A DNA stretch of 64,000 bases from Comamonadaceae bacterium UBA4962. GTDB lineage: Bacteria; Pseudomonadota; Gammaproteobacteria; Burkholderiales; Burkholderiaceae_C. Position numbers and translations under genes: made by a program. The stretch is from NCBI GenBank assembly GCA_002397315.1, contig DHAE01000007.1:148875-212874 (forward strand), given 5' to 3'. The notes under the pieces are model-generated. The model did no database searches. It had not been told where the DNA came from and worked only from the letters and a program-made list of their open reading frames with translations. Below, piece after piece: positions 15,796-24,565 of this stretch (positions are counted from its first letter, which is position 1; each line of letters starts with the position of its first letter).

Positions 15796-16524
15796 ATGGG
15801 ATCGAATTGGGATTGGCAGGTCTTCCTGCAGGACCCGGGGGGCGAATACCCGACCTACCTCCAGTGGATGCTATCGGCCTGGGGCTGGACCGTGTCGGTG
15901 GCGCTGCTGGCGCTGGTGATCGCGCTCGTCGCGGGATCGGTCATCGGCACCATCCGCACGCTGCCGGACAACAAGTTTCTGGTCGGCTTCGGCAACGCAT
16001 GGGTGGAGCTGTTCCGCAACATCCCGCTGCTGGTGCAGATCTTCCTGTGGTACCACGTGGTGCCGGCCATCTTCCCGGCGCTGAAGAGCGTCTCGGGCTT
16101 CATCCTCGTGGTGCTGGCGCTCGGGTTCTTCACGTCCGCACGGATCGCCGAGCAGGTGCGCTCGGGCATCCAGGCGCTGCCGCGCGGCCAGCGCTACGCC
16201 GGCATGGCGCTGGGCTTCACGACGGTGCAGTACTACCGCTACGTGCTGCTGCCCATGGCGTTCCGCATCATCATCCCGCCGCTCACGAGCGAGACGATGA
16301 ACATATTCAAGAACTCGTCCGTGGCCTTCGCCGTGTCAGTGACGGAACTCACCATGTTCGCGATGCAGGCCCAGGAGGAGACTTCGCGCGGCATCGAGAT
16401 CTACCTGGCGGTGACGGGCCTCTACGTCATCTCCGCGTTCGCCATCAACCGCATCATGGCCTTCATCGAGAAGCGCTCACGCGTGCCGGGCTTCATCGCC
16501 ACCGGCGGTTCGGGAGGCCACTGA
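15796..16524 (+). CDS. gltJ: Glutamate/aspartate ABC transporter permease
   Basis: This 242-residue inner-membrane permease belongs to the HisM/GltJ family. It has about five membrane helices, the helix-1 region WTVSVALLALVIALVAGSVIG, the family motif FRNIPLLVQIF, and the cytoplasmic coupling loop RSGIQALPRGQRYAGMALG that docks on the ATPase. It pairs with GltK, encoded one base after its stop. The start has AGAAGGA at 15782-15788. The length is normal. Confidence 0.93.
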   Translation: MGSNWDWQVFLQDPGGEYPTYLQWMLSAWGWTVSVALLALVIALVAGSVIGTIRTLPDNKFLVGFGNAWVELFRNIPLLVQIFLWYHVVPAIFPALKSVSGFILVVLALGFFTSARIAEQVRSGIQALPRGQRYAGMALGFTTVQYYRYVLLPMAFRIIIPPLTSETMNIFKNSSVAFAVSVTELTMFAMQAQEETSRGIEIYLAVTGLYVISAFAINRIMAFIEKRSRVPGFIATGGSGGH

Positions 16525-16525
16525 C

Positions 16526-17194
16526 ATGATGAATCTCGACTTCTCCTTCTACAACTGGGACATCATCAGCAAGTTCGTGCTGAAGGGGTTCTACTTCAGC
16601 ATCACGCTCACCATCGTCGCCACCATCGGCGGCATTCTCTTCGGCACCGTGCTCGCGCTGATGCGCCTGTCGGGCCGCAAGTGGCTGGACGTGCCCGCCA
16701 CCATCTACGTCAACGGCATGCGCAGCATCCCGCTGGTGATGGTGATCCTGTGGTTCTTCCTGCTGGTGCCGTTCATCGTGGGCAAGCCCATCGGTGCCGA
16801 GATGTCGGCGGTGATCACCTTCATCGCGTTCGAGGCGGCCTACTTCAGCGAGATCATGCGCGCGGGCATCCAGTCGATCCCGCGGGGCCAGGTGTTCGCG
16901 GGGCAGGCGCTGGGCATGACCTACGGTCAGAACATGAAGCTCGTGATCCTGCCCCAGGCCTTCCGCAACATGCTGCCGGTGCTGCTCACGCAGACCATCA
17001 TCCTGTTCCAGGATACGTCGCTCGTGTATGCCATCGGCGCCTACGACATGCTCAAGGGCTTCGAGACCGCGGGCAAGAACTACGGCCGTCCCATCGAGGC
17101 CTATCTGCTGGCCGCGGTGGTGTACTTCATCATGTGCTTCGCGCTCTCGTGGTTCGTGAAGCGCCTGCACCGCAAGATCGCCATCATCCGCTGA
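16526..17194 (+). CDS. gltK: Glutamate/aspartate ABC transporter permease
   Basis: This 222-residue partner permease shows the same family layout as GltJ: GFYFSITLTIVATIGGILFG as the first helix, NGMRSIPLVMVILWFF, and the coupling loop RAGIQSIPRGQVFAGQALGM. The ATG at 16526 follows the gltJ stop with a one-base gap, so the two are almost certainly co-translated. Together they form the transmembrane channel of the glutamate/aspartate importer. Confidence 0.93.
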   Translation: MMNLDFSFYNWDIISKFVLKGFYFSITLTIVATIGGILFGTVLALMRLSGRKWLDVPATIYVNGMRSIPLVMVILWFFLLVPFIVGKPIGAEMSAVITFIAFEAAYFSEIMRAGIQSIPRGQVFAGQALGMTYGQNMKLVILPQAFRNMLPVLLTQTIILFQDTSLVYAIGAYDMLKGFETAGKNYGRPIEAYLLAAVVYFIMCFALSWFVKRLHRKIAIIR

Positions 17195-17227
17195 CCCCGG
17201 CCGGCAAGTGAGTGAGGAATAAAGCAA

Positions 17228-17965
17228 ATGATTGAACTCAAGAACGTTTCCAAGTGGTACGGCAGCTTCCAGGTGCTGAACGACTGCTCCACCACCATCC
17301 GCAAGGGCGAGGTGGTGGTCGTGTGCGGCCCGTCGGGTTCGGGCAAGTCCACGCTGATCAAGACCATCAACGCGCTGGAGCCCATCCAGAAGGGCGAGAT
17401 CTACGTGAACGGCGTGGCCATCCACGATCCGAAGACCAACCTGCCGAAGCTGCGCAGCCAGGTCGGCATGGTGTTTCAGCACTTCGAGCTGTTCCCGCAC
17501 CTGTCGGTGACCGAGAACCTCACGATCGCGCAGGTCAAGGTGCTCGGCCGCCGCCCCGACGAGGCCAAGCAGCGCGGCCTCAAGATGCTCGACCGCGTGG
17601 GCCTGTCGGCGCACAAGGACAAGTTCCCGGGCCAGCTCTCCGGCGGCCAGCAGCAGCGCGTGGCCATCGCGCGGGCCCTGTCGATGGACCCGATCGTGAT
17701 GCTGTTCGACGAGCCCACCTCGGCCCTCGATCCGGAAATGGTCGGCGAGGTGCTGGACGTGATGGTGAGCCTGGCCAACGAAGGCATGACCATGATGTGC
17801 GTCACCCACGAAATGGGCTTCGCGCGCAAGGTCGGCCACCGCGTCATCTTCATGGACGTGGGCGGCAAGATCCTGGAAGATTGCACGAAGGAGGACTTCT
17901 TCGGCAACCCCGACGCACGCCAGCCGCGCACCAAGGATTTCCTCAACAAGATCCTGCAGCACTGA
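17228..17965 (+). CDS. gltL: Glutamate/aspartate ABC transporter ATP-binding protein
   Basis: The 245-residue polar amino acid ABC ATPase carries Walker A GPSGSGKST, Q-loop region VGMVFQHFELFPH, signature LSGGQQQR, Walker B VMLFDEPTSALD and switch histidine CVTHEMGFA. The C-terminal DFLNKILQH ending is usual for GltL/GlnQ. It energises import through GltJK. It closes the operon and is followed by a strong intrinsic terminator 68 bases downstream. Confidence 0.95.
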   Translation: MIELKNVSKWYGSFQVLNDCSTTIRKGEVVVVCGPSGSGKSTLIKTINALEPIQKGEIYVNGVAIHDPKTNLPKLRSQVGMVFQHFELFPHLSVTENLTIAQVKVLGRRPDEAKQRGLKMLDRVGLSAHKDKFPGQLSGGQQQRVAIARALSMDPIVMLFDEPTSALDPEMVGEVLDVMVSLANEGMTMMCVTHEMGFARKVGHRVIFMDVGGKILEDCTKEDFFGNPDARQPRTKDFLNKILQH

Positions 17966-18033
17966 GGTGCGGAGGGTTCGTGGCGGGGCCTTCGGGTTCC
18001 TGCCGCGGCCGGCGCCTCCTGGCGCATCGCTGG

Positions 18034-18058
18034 AAGGCGCCTTCGGGCGCCTTTTTCT
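18034..18058 (+). terminator. Intrinsic terminator after gltL
   Basis: An 8-bp perfect stem, AAGGCGCC with GGCGCCTT, closes a TTCG tetraloop and runs into TTTCTTT. This is a textbook rho-independent terminator for the glt operon. Confidence 0.85.
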
Positions 18059-18197
18059 TTGGGCGGGCACCCTGCGCCTTTCGCCTTGCGCCTGTCGCCG
18101 TTTCCTGAGTCCCAACCCCGATCCCGCTTCCGCTTCCGCTTGCCGCGGTTCCGGGCGGCCGGTCCCCATCCACCCCTTCTTCCGCTCCTCGCCGCCC

Positions 18198-18719
18198 ATG
18201 CCCCCGCCGGCACCGTTACCGCCATCGCCATCGCCGGACGGCCCGCCGCCCGCGTCGCCCGCCCCGATGCCGCGCGACGCCGGGCATGGTCCGCGGCAGC
18301 ACGTGGTCTTCTGGCATGGCGACGCTCCGGCGCAGCCGGCCCTGGGACAGCCCTGCAACGGCTGCGGGCTGTGCTGCCTCGCCGAGCCGTGCCCCCTCGG
18401 CATGCTCGTGTCCCGGCGGCGGCACGGTGCCTGCGTGGCGCTGCGCTGGCTGCCGGGGACGGCGGCAGATGGGGCGGATGGTGCTTCCGGCGCGCCGGCC
18501 GAGGGGGCGGGCGGCGGGCCCGGCCGGGAGGGCGGCCGCTACGTCTGCGGCATGGTGACGGACCCCGCCGGGGTGACGGGCTGGCGCAACCGCTGGCTGC
18601 TGCAGGCGCTGGCGCGGCTGGCACGGCGCTGGATCGCGGCCGGGCAGGGGTGCGACGCGCCGCCGCTGCACGTGGCGGCGGTGCGCCCGGACGAGGACGG
18701 AAGCAGTCGGGGTGCCTGA
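18198..18719 (+). CDS. Small cysteine-cluster protein (CxxCxxCC, YkgJ-like)
   Basis: This 173-residue protein has a Pro-rich, poorly conserved-looking N-terminus, then the cluster CNGCGLCCLAEPCPLG around residues 53-68, and two further cysteines in GACVALRW and RYVCGM. CxxCGxCC followed by CPL resembles the putative Zn/Fe-chelating YkgJ family. The function is unknown; metal or Fe-S binding is inferred from cysteine spacing. The middle holds a Gly/Ala-rich low-complexity stretch. An ATG at 18267 would remove most of the proline-rich start and is a reasonable alternative. It stands alone between the glt operon and a Bug gene. Confidence 0.65.
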   Translation: MPPPAPLPPSPSPDGPPPASPAPMPRDAGHGPRQHVVFWHGDAPAQPALGQPCNGCGLCCLAEPCPLGMLVSRRRHGACVALRWLPGTAADGADGASGAPAEGAGGGPGREGGRYVCGMVTDPAGVTGWRNRWLLQALARLARRWIAAGQGCDAPPLHVAAVRPDEDGSSRGA

Positions 18720-18859
18720 CCCCGGGGGCGTGCTGCCGGGCGCCGACCGGTGACGCGCGGGTGACAGCGCATCAGGGTTTGCGGCGTGGTCACGCCCACC
18801 GGGCTGCGTTGCAATGGACGGGACTTTTTCCGTTTCTTTTTCCTCAGGAGTTACCGTAC

Positions 18860-19822
18860 ATGCAGCGACGTCGTTGGATCCAGTGGGGGGCCGCCGCGGC
18901 CCTCGCTCCCGCCCTGGCGGCCCGGGCCCAGAGCTTTCCGGCGCGCCCGATCAAGCTGGTCATCGCCTTTCCCGCGGGCGGTCCCACCGACATCACGATG
19001 CGGGTGCTGGCCGAGAACGCCTCCCGTGTGCTCGGCCAGCCGGTGGTCATCGACAACAAGCCCGGCGCGGGCGGCACGCTGCCAGCGCAGATGCTGCAGT
19101 CGTCCCCGGCCGACGGCTACACCGTCGCGCAGATCCCGCTCGGGGTGTTCCGCATGCCCTACACGACCAAGATCAACTGGGATCCGGTCAAGGACATCAG
19201 CTATGTAATCAACGTGACGGGCTACGCCTTCGGCGTGGTGGTTCCGGCCGACTCGCCATTCAAGACGTGGGCGGATTTCGTCGCCTACGCCAAGGCGAAC
19301 CCCGGCAAGCTCAGCTACGGCTCCACGGGCGCCCTGACGAGCCCGCACCTCACGATGGAGCGCGTGGCCCAGCAGCAGGGCCTGCAACTGCTGCACGTGC
19401 CCTACAAGGGCAGCGCCCCGGCGATGGTGGACCTGATGGGCGGGCAGATCCCGTTCACCGTGGACACGGTGGCCGCGGCGGTGCCTCAGCTCAGGGAGGG
19501 CAAGGTCAAGGCGATCGCCGTCACCTCCGCCAAGCGGTCGTCCCTGCTGCCCAACGTGCCCACGCTGGCCGAGAGCGGCTATGCGATCGACATGGACACC
19601 TGGCTCGCCGTCGTGGCTCCCGCCGGCCTGCCGCCGGCCGTGAAATCGCGGCTGGAGCGTGCGGTCGCCCAGGTGGTGGAAGATGCGGAAACCCGCGACA
19701 AGCTGCTGGCCAACGGTTTCGAGCCCGCCTACGGTTCCTCGAAGGCCCTCGCCGCGCTGATCGAGAAGGAACTGCCGCTGATGCGTGCGGTGGCCCAGCG
19801 CGCCGGCATCACCGCCGACTGA
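18860..19822 (+). CDS. Bug family (TctC-like) periplasmic solute-binding protein
   Basis: The 320-residue protein starts MQRRRWIQWGAAAALAPALA, a signal peptide with a twin-arginine-like head. It continues with the Bug signature IAFPAGGPTDITMR, the PGAGGT turn, LHVPYKGSAPAMVDLMGGQ and a C-terminal helical lid. It should bind an organic acid or amide-type ligand in the periplasm. AGGAG lies at 18846-18850. Only 114 bases separate it from an amidase and then an oxidase gene on the same strand, which suggests the bound ligand is the substrate of those enzymes. Confidence 0.88.
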   Translation: MQRRRWIQWGAAAALAPALAARAQSFPARPIKLVIAFPAGGPTDITMRVLAENASRVLGQPVVIDNKPGAGGTLPAQMLQSSPADGYTVAQIPLGVFRMPYTTKINWDPVKDISYVINVTGYAFGVVVPADSPFKTWADFVAYAKANPGKLSYGSTGALTSPHLTMERVAQQQGLQLLHVPYKGSAPAMVDLMGGQIPFTVDTVAAAVPQLREGKVKAIAVTSAKRSSLLPNVPTLAESGYAIDMDTWLAVVAPAGLPPAVKSRLERAVAQVVEDAETRDKLLANGFEPAYGSSKALAALIEKELPLMRAVAQRAGITAD

Positions 19823-19936
19823 CGCCCACGCGCTCCTGCGCCGGTCCCACGGGGTACCGGCCGGGCCCGCCCGGCGCGGGCGCAAAATCCCCGGCATGCT
19901 GACAACGAGACAACGCCGCCCCACGCGGCGCCCGAC

Positions 19937-21508
19937 ATGACCCGATCCCCCTCCACACTCCCATCGTCCCTCGTCGAGCTGACCGCGCCGGAACTGCGGC
20001 ACCTGATCGCGCGCCGCGAGGTCTCGCCGGTCGAACTGCTCGAGGCGTGCATCGCCCGCATCGAGGCCGTCAATCCGTATGTGAACGCCGTCACCGCGAC
20101 CTGCTACGACCGCGCGCGCGCCGAGGCCCGCGAAGCCGAGCAGGCGGTGCTGCGTGGCGACGCGCTGGGCCTCCTGCACGGCCTGCCGCTGGGCGTGAAG
20201 GACCTGGAGGCGACCGCCGGGCTGCTCACCACCTACGGCTCGCAGATCTACCGCGAGCACGTCCCCGCGGAAGACAACGTGCTGGTCGCGCGGCTGCGCC
20301 GGGCCGGCGCCATCGTCACCGGCAAGACGAACATCCCCGAGATGGGCGCGGGCGCCAACTCGCGCAACACGGTCTGGGGCGCGACGGGCAATCCGTTCGA
20401 TCCGCGGCTGAACGCGGGCGGCTCCTCCGGCGGCTCGGCCGCGGCGCTGGCGTGCGACATGCTGCCCGTCTGCACGGGCTCGGACACCGGCGGCTCGCTG
20501 CGCATTCCCGCGGCCAAATGCGGCGTGGTGGGCTTCCGGCCCTCGCCGGGTGTCGTGCCCAGCTCGCGCAAGCTGCTGGGCTGGACGCCGATCTCGGTCG
20601 TCGGCCCGATGGGGCGCACGGTGGAGGAGGCCTGCCTGCAACTGGCGGCCACGGCCGGCATGTCCGCGGGCGATCCGCTCAGCTACCCGCTCGATGCCAG
20701 CGTGTTCCTGTCCCTGCCCGAGGTCGATCTCTCCCGGCTCCGCGTCGGCTACACCGAGGATTTCGGCGCCTGCGCGGTGGACGATGGCATCCGGGCCACG
20801 TTCCGCGGCAAGATCGCGGCCATGCGGCACCTGTTCCGCAGTTGCGACGCGATCGCGTTCGACCTGGGCGACGTGCACCGCTGCTTCGACGTGCTGCGCG
20901 CCGAGGCGTTCGTGGCCGGCACGCGCGAGGCCTACGAGCGCGATCCCGCCAGCCTGGGGCCGAACACCCGCGCCAACTACGAGATGGGCGCAGCCATGAC
21001 GCTCATCGACAGCGCCTGGGCCCAGGCCGAGCAGACGCGCATCCTGGCGCGCTTCCAGGAAGCCTTCGAATCGTTCGACGTGATCCTCGCGCCGACCACG
21101 CCCGTCTCGCCGTTCCCCTGGACGGAGCTGTTCGCCAGCCACATCAACGGCGAACCCCAGGCCAACTACTACCGCTGGCTGGCGCTCACCTACGTGACGA
21201 CGCTCACCACCCACCCCGCGCTCAGCCTGCCCTGCGGCCTGGACGACCGCGGCATGCCGTTCGGCCTGCAGGTGGTCGGGCGCTTCCGCGACGACCTCGG
21301 CACGCTGGCCACCGGCCGGGCGATGGAACGCGCCTTCGCCGGCACCGCGGGCCTGCAGCGGCCGCGCCCGGCGCTCGATCGCCTCGGCCCCGTCGAGCCC
21401 GCGCTCACCTCCCTCGTCACCACCGGCCCGGATCCGCGCGACGCGCGCGGCCTGCCGCGCGCGGATGGCACCGGCGGTCGGGGCCACGCCCAGGCGTCTG
21501 CGGTGTAA
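19937..21508 (+). CDS. Amidase signature family hydrolase
   Basis: This 523-residue protein is a full amidase-signature enzyme. The catalytic lysine is K88 in GVKDL, the cis-serine is S163 in the GGSSGGS motif, and the nucleophile is S187 in GSDTGGS. Such enzymes hydrolyse carboxamides to acid plus ammonia or amine. It lacks GatB/GatC partners and its sequence around the active site is that of a stand-alone catabolic amidase. The last ~40 residues are a polar tail with low conservation expected. The next gene, a DAO-type flavoenzyme, starts 21 bases downstream, so the two should be one transcript. Confidence 0.88.
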   Translation: MTRSPSTLPSSLVELTAPELRHLIARREVSPVELLEACIARIEAVNPYVNAVTATCYDRARAEAREAEQAVLRGDALGLLHGLPLGVKDLEATAGLLTTYGSQIYREHVPAEDNVLVARLRRAGAIVTGKTNIPEMGAGANSRNTVWGATGNPFDPRLNAGGSSGGSAAALACDMLPVCTGSDTGGSLRIPAAKCGVVGFRPSPGVVPSSRKLLGWTPISVVGPMGRTVEEACLQLAATAGMSAGDPLSYPLDASVFLSLPEVDLSRLRVGYTEDFGACAVDDGIRATFRGKIAAMRHLFRSCDAIAFDLGDVHRCFDVLRAEAFVAGTREAYERDPASLGPNTRANYEMGAAMTLIDSAWAQAEQTRILARFQEAFESFDVILAPTTPVSPFPWTELFASHINGEPQANYYRWLALTYVTTLTTHPALSLPCGLDDRGMPFGLQVVGRFRDDLGTLATGRAMERAFAGTAGLQRPRPALDRLGPVEPALTSLVTTGPDPRDARGLPRADGTGGRGHAQASAV

Positions 21509-21529
21509 CGTGAATCCAGCGGTACACCC

Positions 21530-22669
21530 ATGACAGAATCCGTCGATTTCCTCGTCATCGGCGCCGGCATCGCCGGAGCCTCCCTGGGCTGGGAGCTGGC
21601 GCACGCCGCGCAACGGCCGGGCGTCCTGGTGCTGGAGCGTGAGCCGCAGCCCGGCTACCACACCACCGGCCGCTCGGCAGCCCTGTTCATGGAGACCTAC
21701 GGCACGCCGCAGATCCAGGCGCTCACGCGGGCCAGCCGCGCTTTCTACGACGATCCTCCCGAAGGCTTCGCGGAGGCCGGCATCCTCTCGCCGCGCGGGG
21801 TGGTCTACGTGGCGGGTCCGGAGCAGCTCGAACTGCTGGACGCGGCCTACACCGAGGCCGTCGCGCGCTCGCCGAACGTGGAACGCGTGACGCGCGAACG
21901 GCTGCTCGAATGGCTGCCCTGCCTGCGCCCCGATGCGGTGGCCGCAGGCATGAGCGAGCCCGGGGCCTCCGACATCGACGTGCACGCGCTGCACCAGGGC
22001 TACCTGCGCGGCCTGCGCCAGCGCGGCGGGTGTGTCATGACGGGCGCGCGGGTCGACGCCATCGAGCGGGACGGCGACGGCTGGCGCGTCCGGCTGGGTT
22101 CCGGCGAATCGGTCCGGGCAGGGGCCATCGTCAACGCGGCCGGTGCATGGGCCGATGAGGTCGCGGCGCTGGCCGGCGTGCCCCCGGTCGGCCTGGAGCC
22201 ACGGCGGCGCACCGCCTTCACCTTCCCCGTGCCGGAGGGCATGGATGCATCGCGGTGGCCGGCCGTGGTCGGCATCGACGAGAGTTTCTATTTCAAGCCC
22301 GATGCGGGCCAACTGCTGGGCTCGCCGGCCAATGCCGATCCCACGCATCCCCACGACGTGGTGCCGGAAGAGCTGGACGTGGCCACCGGCATCTGGAACA
22401 TCGAGCAGATGACCACCTTCCAGATCCGCAGGCCGTCGCACACCTGGGCCGGGCTGCGCTCGTTCGTGCCGGACGGCGACATGGTCATCGGCTGGGACGG
22501 CCACGCCGAAGGCTTCTTCTGGCTGGCGGGGCAGGGGGGCTACGGCATTCAGAGCGCTGCAGGCGCGGCATGCCTGGCGCGTGGGCTGCTGCTCCGGGAG
22601 CCGCTGTCACCCGATCTGGCAGGGCAGGGCGTGGAACCGGAAGCGCTGTCGCCGAACCGGCTGCGCTGA
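21530..22669 (+). CDS. FAD-dependent oxidoreductase, DAO family
   Basis: The 379-residue protein has an N-terminal FAD Rossmann motif (VIGAGIAGASLGWELA) and the DAO fold. Near the C-terminus GQGGYGIQSAAGAACLARG closes the FAD site. The early motif HTTGRSAALFMETYG marks the group that oxidises D-amino acids, glycine or related secondary amines. With the amidase immediately upstream, one can imagine amide hydrolysis followed by oxidation of the product. The true substrate is unknown. It ends 64 bases before the convergent YjfB-like gene. Confidence 0.87.
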   Translation: MTESVDFLVIGAGIAGASLGWELAHAAQRPGVLVLEREPQPGYHTTGRSAALFMETYGTPQIQALTRASRAFYDDPPEGFAEAGILSPRGVVYVAGPEQLELLDAAYTEAVARSPNVERVTRERLLEWLPCLRPDAVAAGMSEPGASDIDVHALHQGYLRGLRQRGGCVMTGARVDAIERDGDGWRVRLGSGESVRAGAIVNAAGAWADEVAALAGVPPVGLEPRRRTAFTFPVPEGMDASRWPAVVGIDESFYFKPDAGQLLGSPANADPTHPHDVVPEELDVATGIWNIEQMTTFQIRRPSHTWAGLRSFVPDGDMVIGWDGHAEGFFWLAGQGGYGIQSAAGAACLARGLLLREPLSPDLAGQGVEPEALSPNRLR

Positions 22670-22733
22670 ATCCCGAGGGAGTACCTTCCCAGGATCGCCG
22701 ACGGAAGGCCGCCAGCGAAGGCGGATGCCCGTT

Positions 22734-22937
22734 TCAGGCGAACGTGTTGACCTGGGTGCCCAGCGCCCCGGACGTCGCCAGCGGGGGCTGCGGCAACGCC
22801 TGCAGCAACTGTTGCGCAGACGATTGCTGGATGTCGATCGCCTTCTTGAGCACGGCGACGTTCACGGCGTCCGACGTCTTCTGGCTGGCCAGGCCGGCGG
22901 CGGTGTTGACGATGGATTGCGAGAGGCTGACGTCCAT
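22734..22937 (-). CDS. YjfB-like putative motility protein
   Basis: This 67-residue protein fits the small YjfB motility family: the N-terminal MDVSLSQSIVNTAAGLASQK followed by an amphipathic helix (SDAVNVAVLKKAIDIQQSSAQQLLQAL) and a Pro/Gly-rich tail. Bacillus YjfB is part of the SigD (sigma-28) motility regulon, but its role is unknown. A CAGGAG sits 6 bases upstream of the ATG. A strong FliA promoter lies 55 bases upstream of the start, which makes a flagellar/chemotaxis regulon membership likely here too. No other flagellar genes are in the window. Confidence 0.85.
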   Translation of the reverse strand: MDVSLSQSIVNTAAGLASQKTSDAVNVAVLKKAIDIQQSSAQQLLQALPQPPLATSGALGTQVNTFA

Positions 22938-22991
22938 GGAGCGCTCCTGTTGCAGCCTCCTGGCGGAAGCGGATGGGCAAAGATGCCTTGG

Positions 22992-23018
22992 TTATCGGCA
23001 ACTTCCGGGACGGCTTGA
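22992..23018 (-). promoter_or_regulatory. Sigma-28 (FliA) promoter of the YjfB-like gene
   Basis: Read on the minus strand, TCAAGCCG (23018-23011) is followed by exactly 11 bases and then GCCGATAA (22999-22992). This matches the -10 consensus for FliA perfectly and the -35 well. Transcription would begin near 22985, giving a leader of about 48 bases. Confidence 0.8.
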
Positions 23019-23026
23019 GCGCTGTT

Positions 23027-24442
23027 TCACCCGTCGAGCGCGCTGGAGCCGTAGGCGTCGCAGGCCGACAGGTCGGAATCGCTGCCCTTGGGCAACTGGC
23101 TGGCTGCGCCACGCAGCGCCGTGCGCAGTCCCTCTTCGAGTACCGGATGGTAGAACGGCATGCGCAGGACGTCGTGCACGGTCAGTTCGCGGTCGATCGC
23201 CAGCGCCAGCAAGTGGGCGATGTGCTCGCCACCTGGCGCGCACATTTCGGCGCCGAGCAGCCGTCCGGTGTCGTGTTGTGCGTAAATGCTCAGCCGTCCC
23301 TCGTTGCGCTGCGCGGCGCGTGCCCGGCCCTGGCGACTGAAGTCCACGGTGCCCGTCACGGATTCCCCGGCCTTCAGGTCCTTGTAGCGCCGGCCCACGG
23401 TGGCAGCGTTCGGCTCGGTGAACACGATCGACAGGGGCGTGCGGCGCCGGAAACCGCGCGGCTCCGGTGCCAGGGCATTCAACCCGGCGATGTGCCCGTC
23501 GTCGGCGGCCTCGTGCAGGATCGGGCGCTGGGCATTCGCGTCACCGGCCATGAACACCGGCAGGTGCCCGATCTGGGTCGTGCGCCGGTCCACGGGCGGC
23601 ACGCCGTGTTCGTCGAGCTCCACGCCCAGCGTGTCCAGCCCCAGGTACTCGACGTTCGGGCGGCGCCCCATGGCCGCCAGGACCTGGTCGACCACCACCG
23701 TGGCGTTGCCGTTGGTCACCTCGATGCCGCCGGTCACCTCGCGCAACTGCACCTTGCCGCCGACGTTGAGCACGAATTCGGATTTCAGCAGGTCGCGCAG
23801 CGCATCGTTGATCGCCGGGTCGGAGAGGCCGGCGACCTCGTTGCCCGTGGCGAAGGCGGCCACTTCCACCCCGAGCCGGGACAGCGCCTGGGCCATCTCC
23901 ACGCCGACCGGCCCGAGCCCGATCACGGCCATGCGGGGCCCGAGGTCCGGCTGCTCGAAAAGGGTGTCCGTCGTGAGGATGCGATCACCGAAGGCCAGCC
24001 ATTCCTCCGGCACCGTCGGGCGCGAGCCGGTCGCGAGGACCACGCTGCGCGTCGCGTACACCTGGCCGTTCACCTCCACCCGGTGGGGGCCCTGCAGGCG
24101 CGCGCGCCCCGAAATGCCCCGCGTGCCGATGTCCGACGCCTTGATCGCACCGGCGACGAAGTCGTCGCGCAGCGCGCGCACGCGTTCCAGCACGGCAGGC
24201 AGGTCCACGCGCAGGCCCTCTTGGCCGCGGATGCCGAACGTCTCGAAGGCCCGGCGCCGGTGGAACGCGTCCGCGGCCTCGATGAGCACCTTGGAGGGCA
24301 TGCAGCCCACCCGCGCGCAGGTCGTGCCCCAGGGGCCGTCGTTGACGATCAGTACACGTTCCGTGCGCTTGCGCGCCTCGCGCAGGGCCGCAAGGCCGGC
24401 GGATCCGGCTCCGATGATGATCGTGTCCAACATGTCGCTCAT
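23027..24442 (-). CDS. Pyridine nucleotide-disulfide oxidoreductase (lipoamide dehydrogenase-like)
   Basis: This 471-residue flavoprotein has the FAD motif IIGAGSAGLAALREA, a redox-active pair C42/C47 in TCARVGCMPSK, an NAD(P) motif VIGLGPVGVEMAQAL, and the C-terminal dyad region FYHPVLEE corresponding to the His-Glu base of the family. It is full length for class I disulfide reductases. It lacks a lipoyl domain and is not beside a 2-oxoacid dehydrogenase, unlike the E3 gene at 57964. It may be a second lipoamide dehydrogenase or a reductase for another disulfide. FASTER assignment than family level is not justified. Confidence 0.85.
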   Translation of the reverse strand: MSDMLDTIIIGAGSAGLAALREARKRTERVLIVNDGPWGTTCARVGCMPSKVLIEAADAFHRRRAFETFGIRGQEGLRVDLPAVLERVRALRDDFVAGAIKASDIGTRGISGRARLQGPHRVEVNGQVYATRSVVLATGSRPTVPEEWLAFGDRILTTDTLFEQPDLGPRMAVIGLGPVGVEMAQALSRLGVEVAAFATGNEVAGLSDPAINDALRDLLKSEFVLNVGGKVQLREVTGGIEVTNGNATVVVDQVLAAMGRRPNVEYLGLDTLGVELDEHGVPPVDRRTTQIGHLPVFMAGDANAQRPILHEAADDGHIAGLNALAPEPRGFRRRTPLSIVFTEPNAATVGRRYKDLKAGESVTGTVDFSRQGRARAAQRNEGRLSIYAQHDTGRLLGAEMCAPGGEHIAHLLALAIDRELTVHDVLRMPFYHPVLEEGLRTALRGAASQLPKGSDSDLSACDAYGSSALDG

Positions 24443-24565
24443 GGGTGCGGGTCTCCTGCTGCGGTGCGAATGGCTCGGCAGTAAAGTGTCGGTGCGGGTC
24501 GACCGGCGGGCATGTAGGCCGATAGGCTGTCTTGCCCGGCCGGGCTGCGTTCTGCGCGGCCGGGA

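Noticed and set aside
18851..22504. A 1217-codon antisense open frame opposite the Bug, amidase and oxidase genes
   Set aside because: The plus-strand genes have intact catalytic motifs; the antisense protein is His/Arg/Gly-rich with no domains, a usual by-product of high GC.
24511..24520. GCCGATAG resembling a sigma-28 -10 element on the plus strand
   Set aside because: No matching -35 at proper distance and no gene downstream on that strand.
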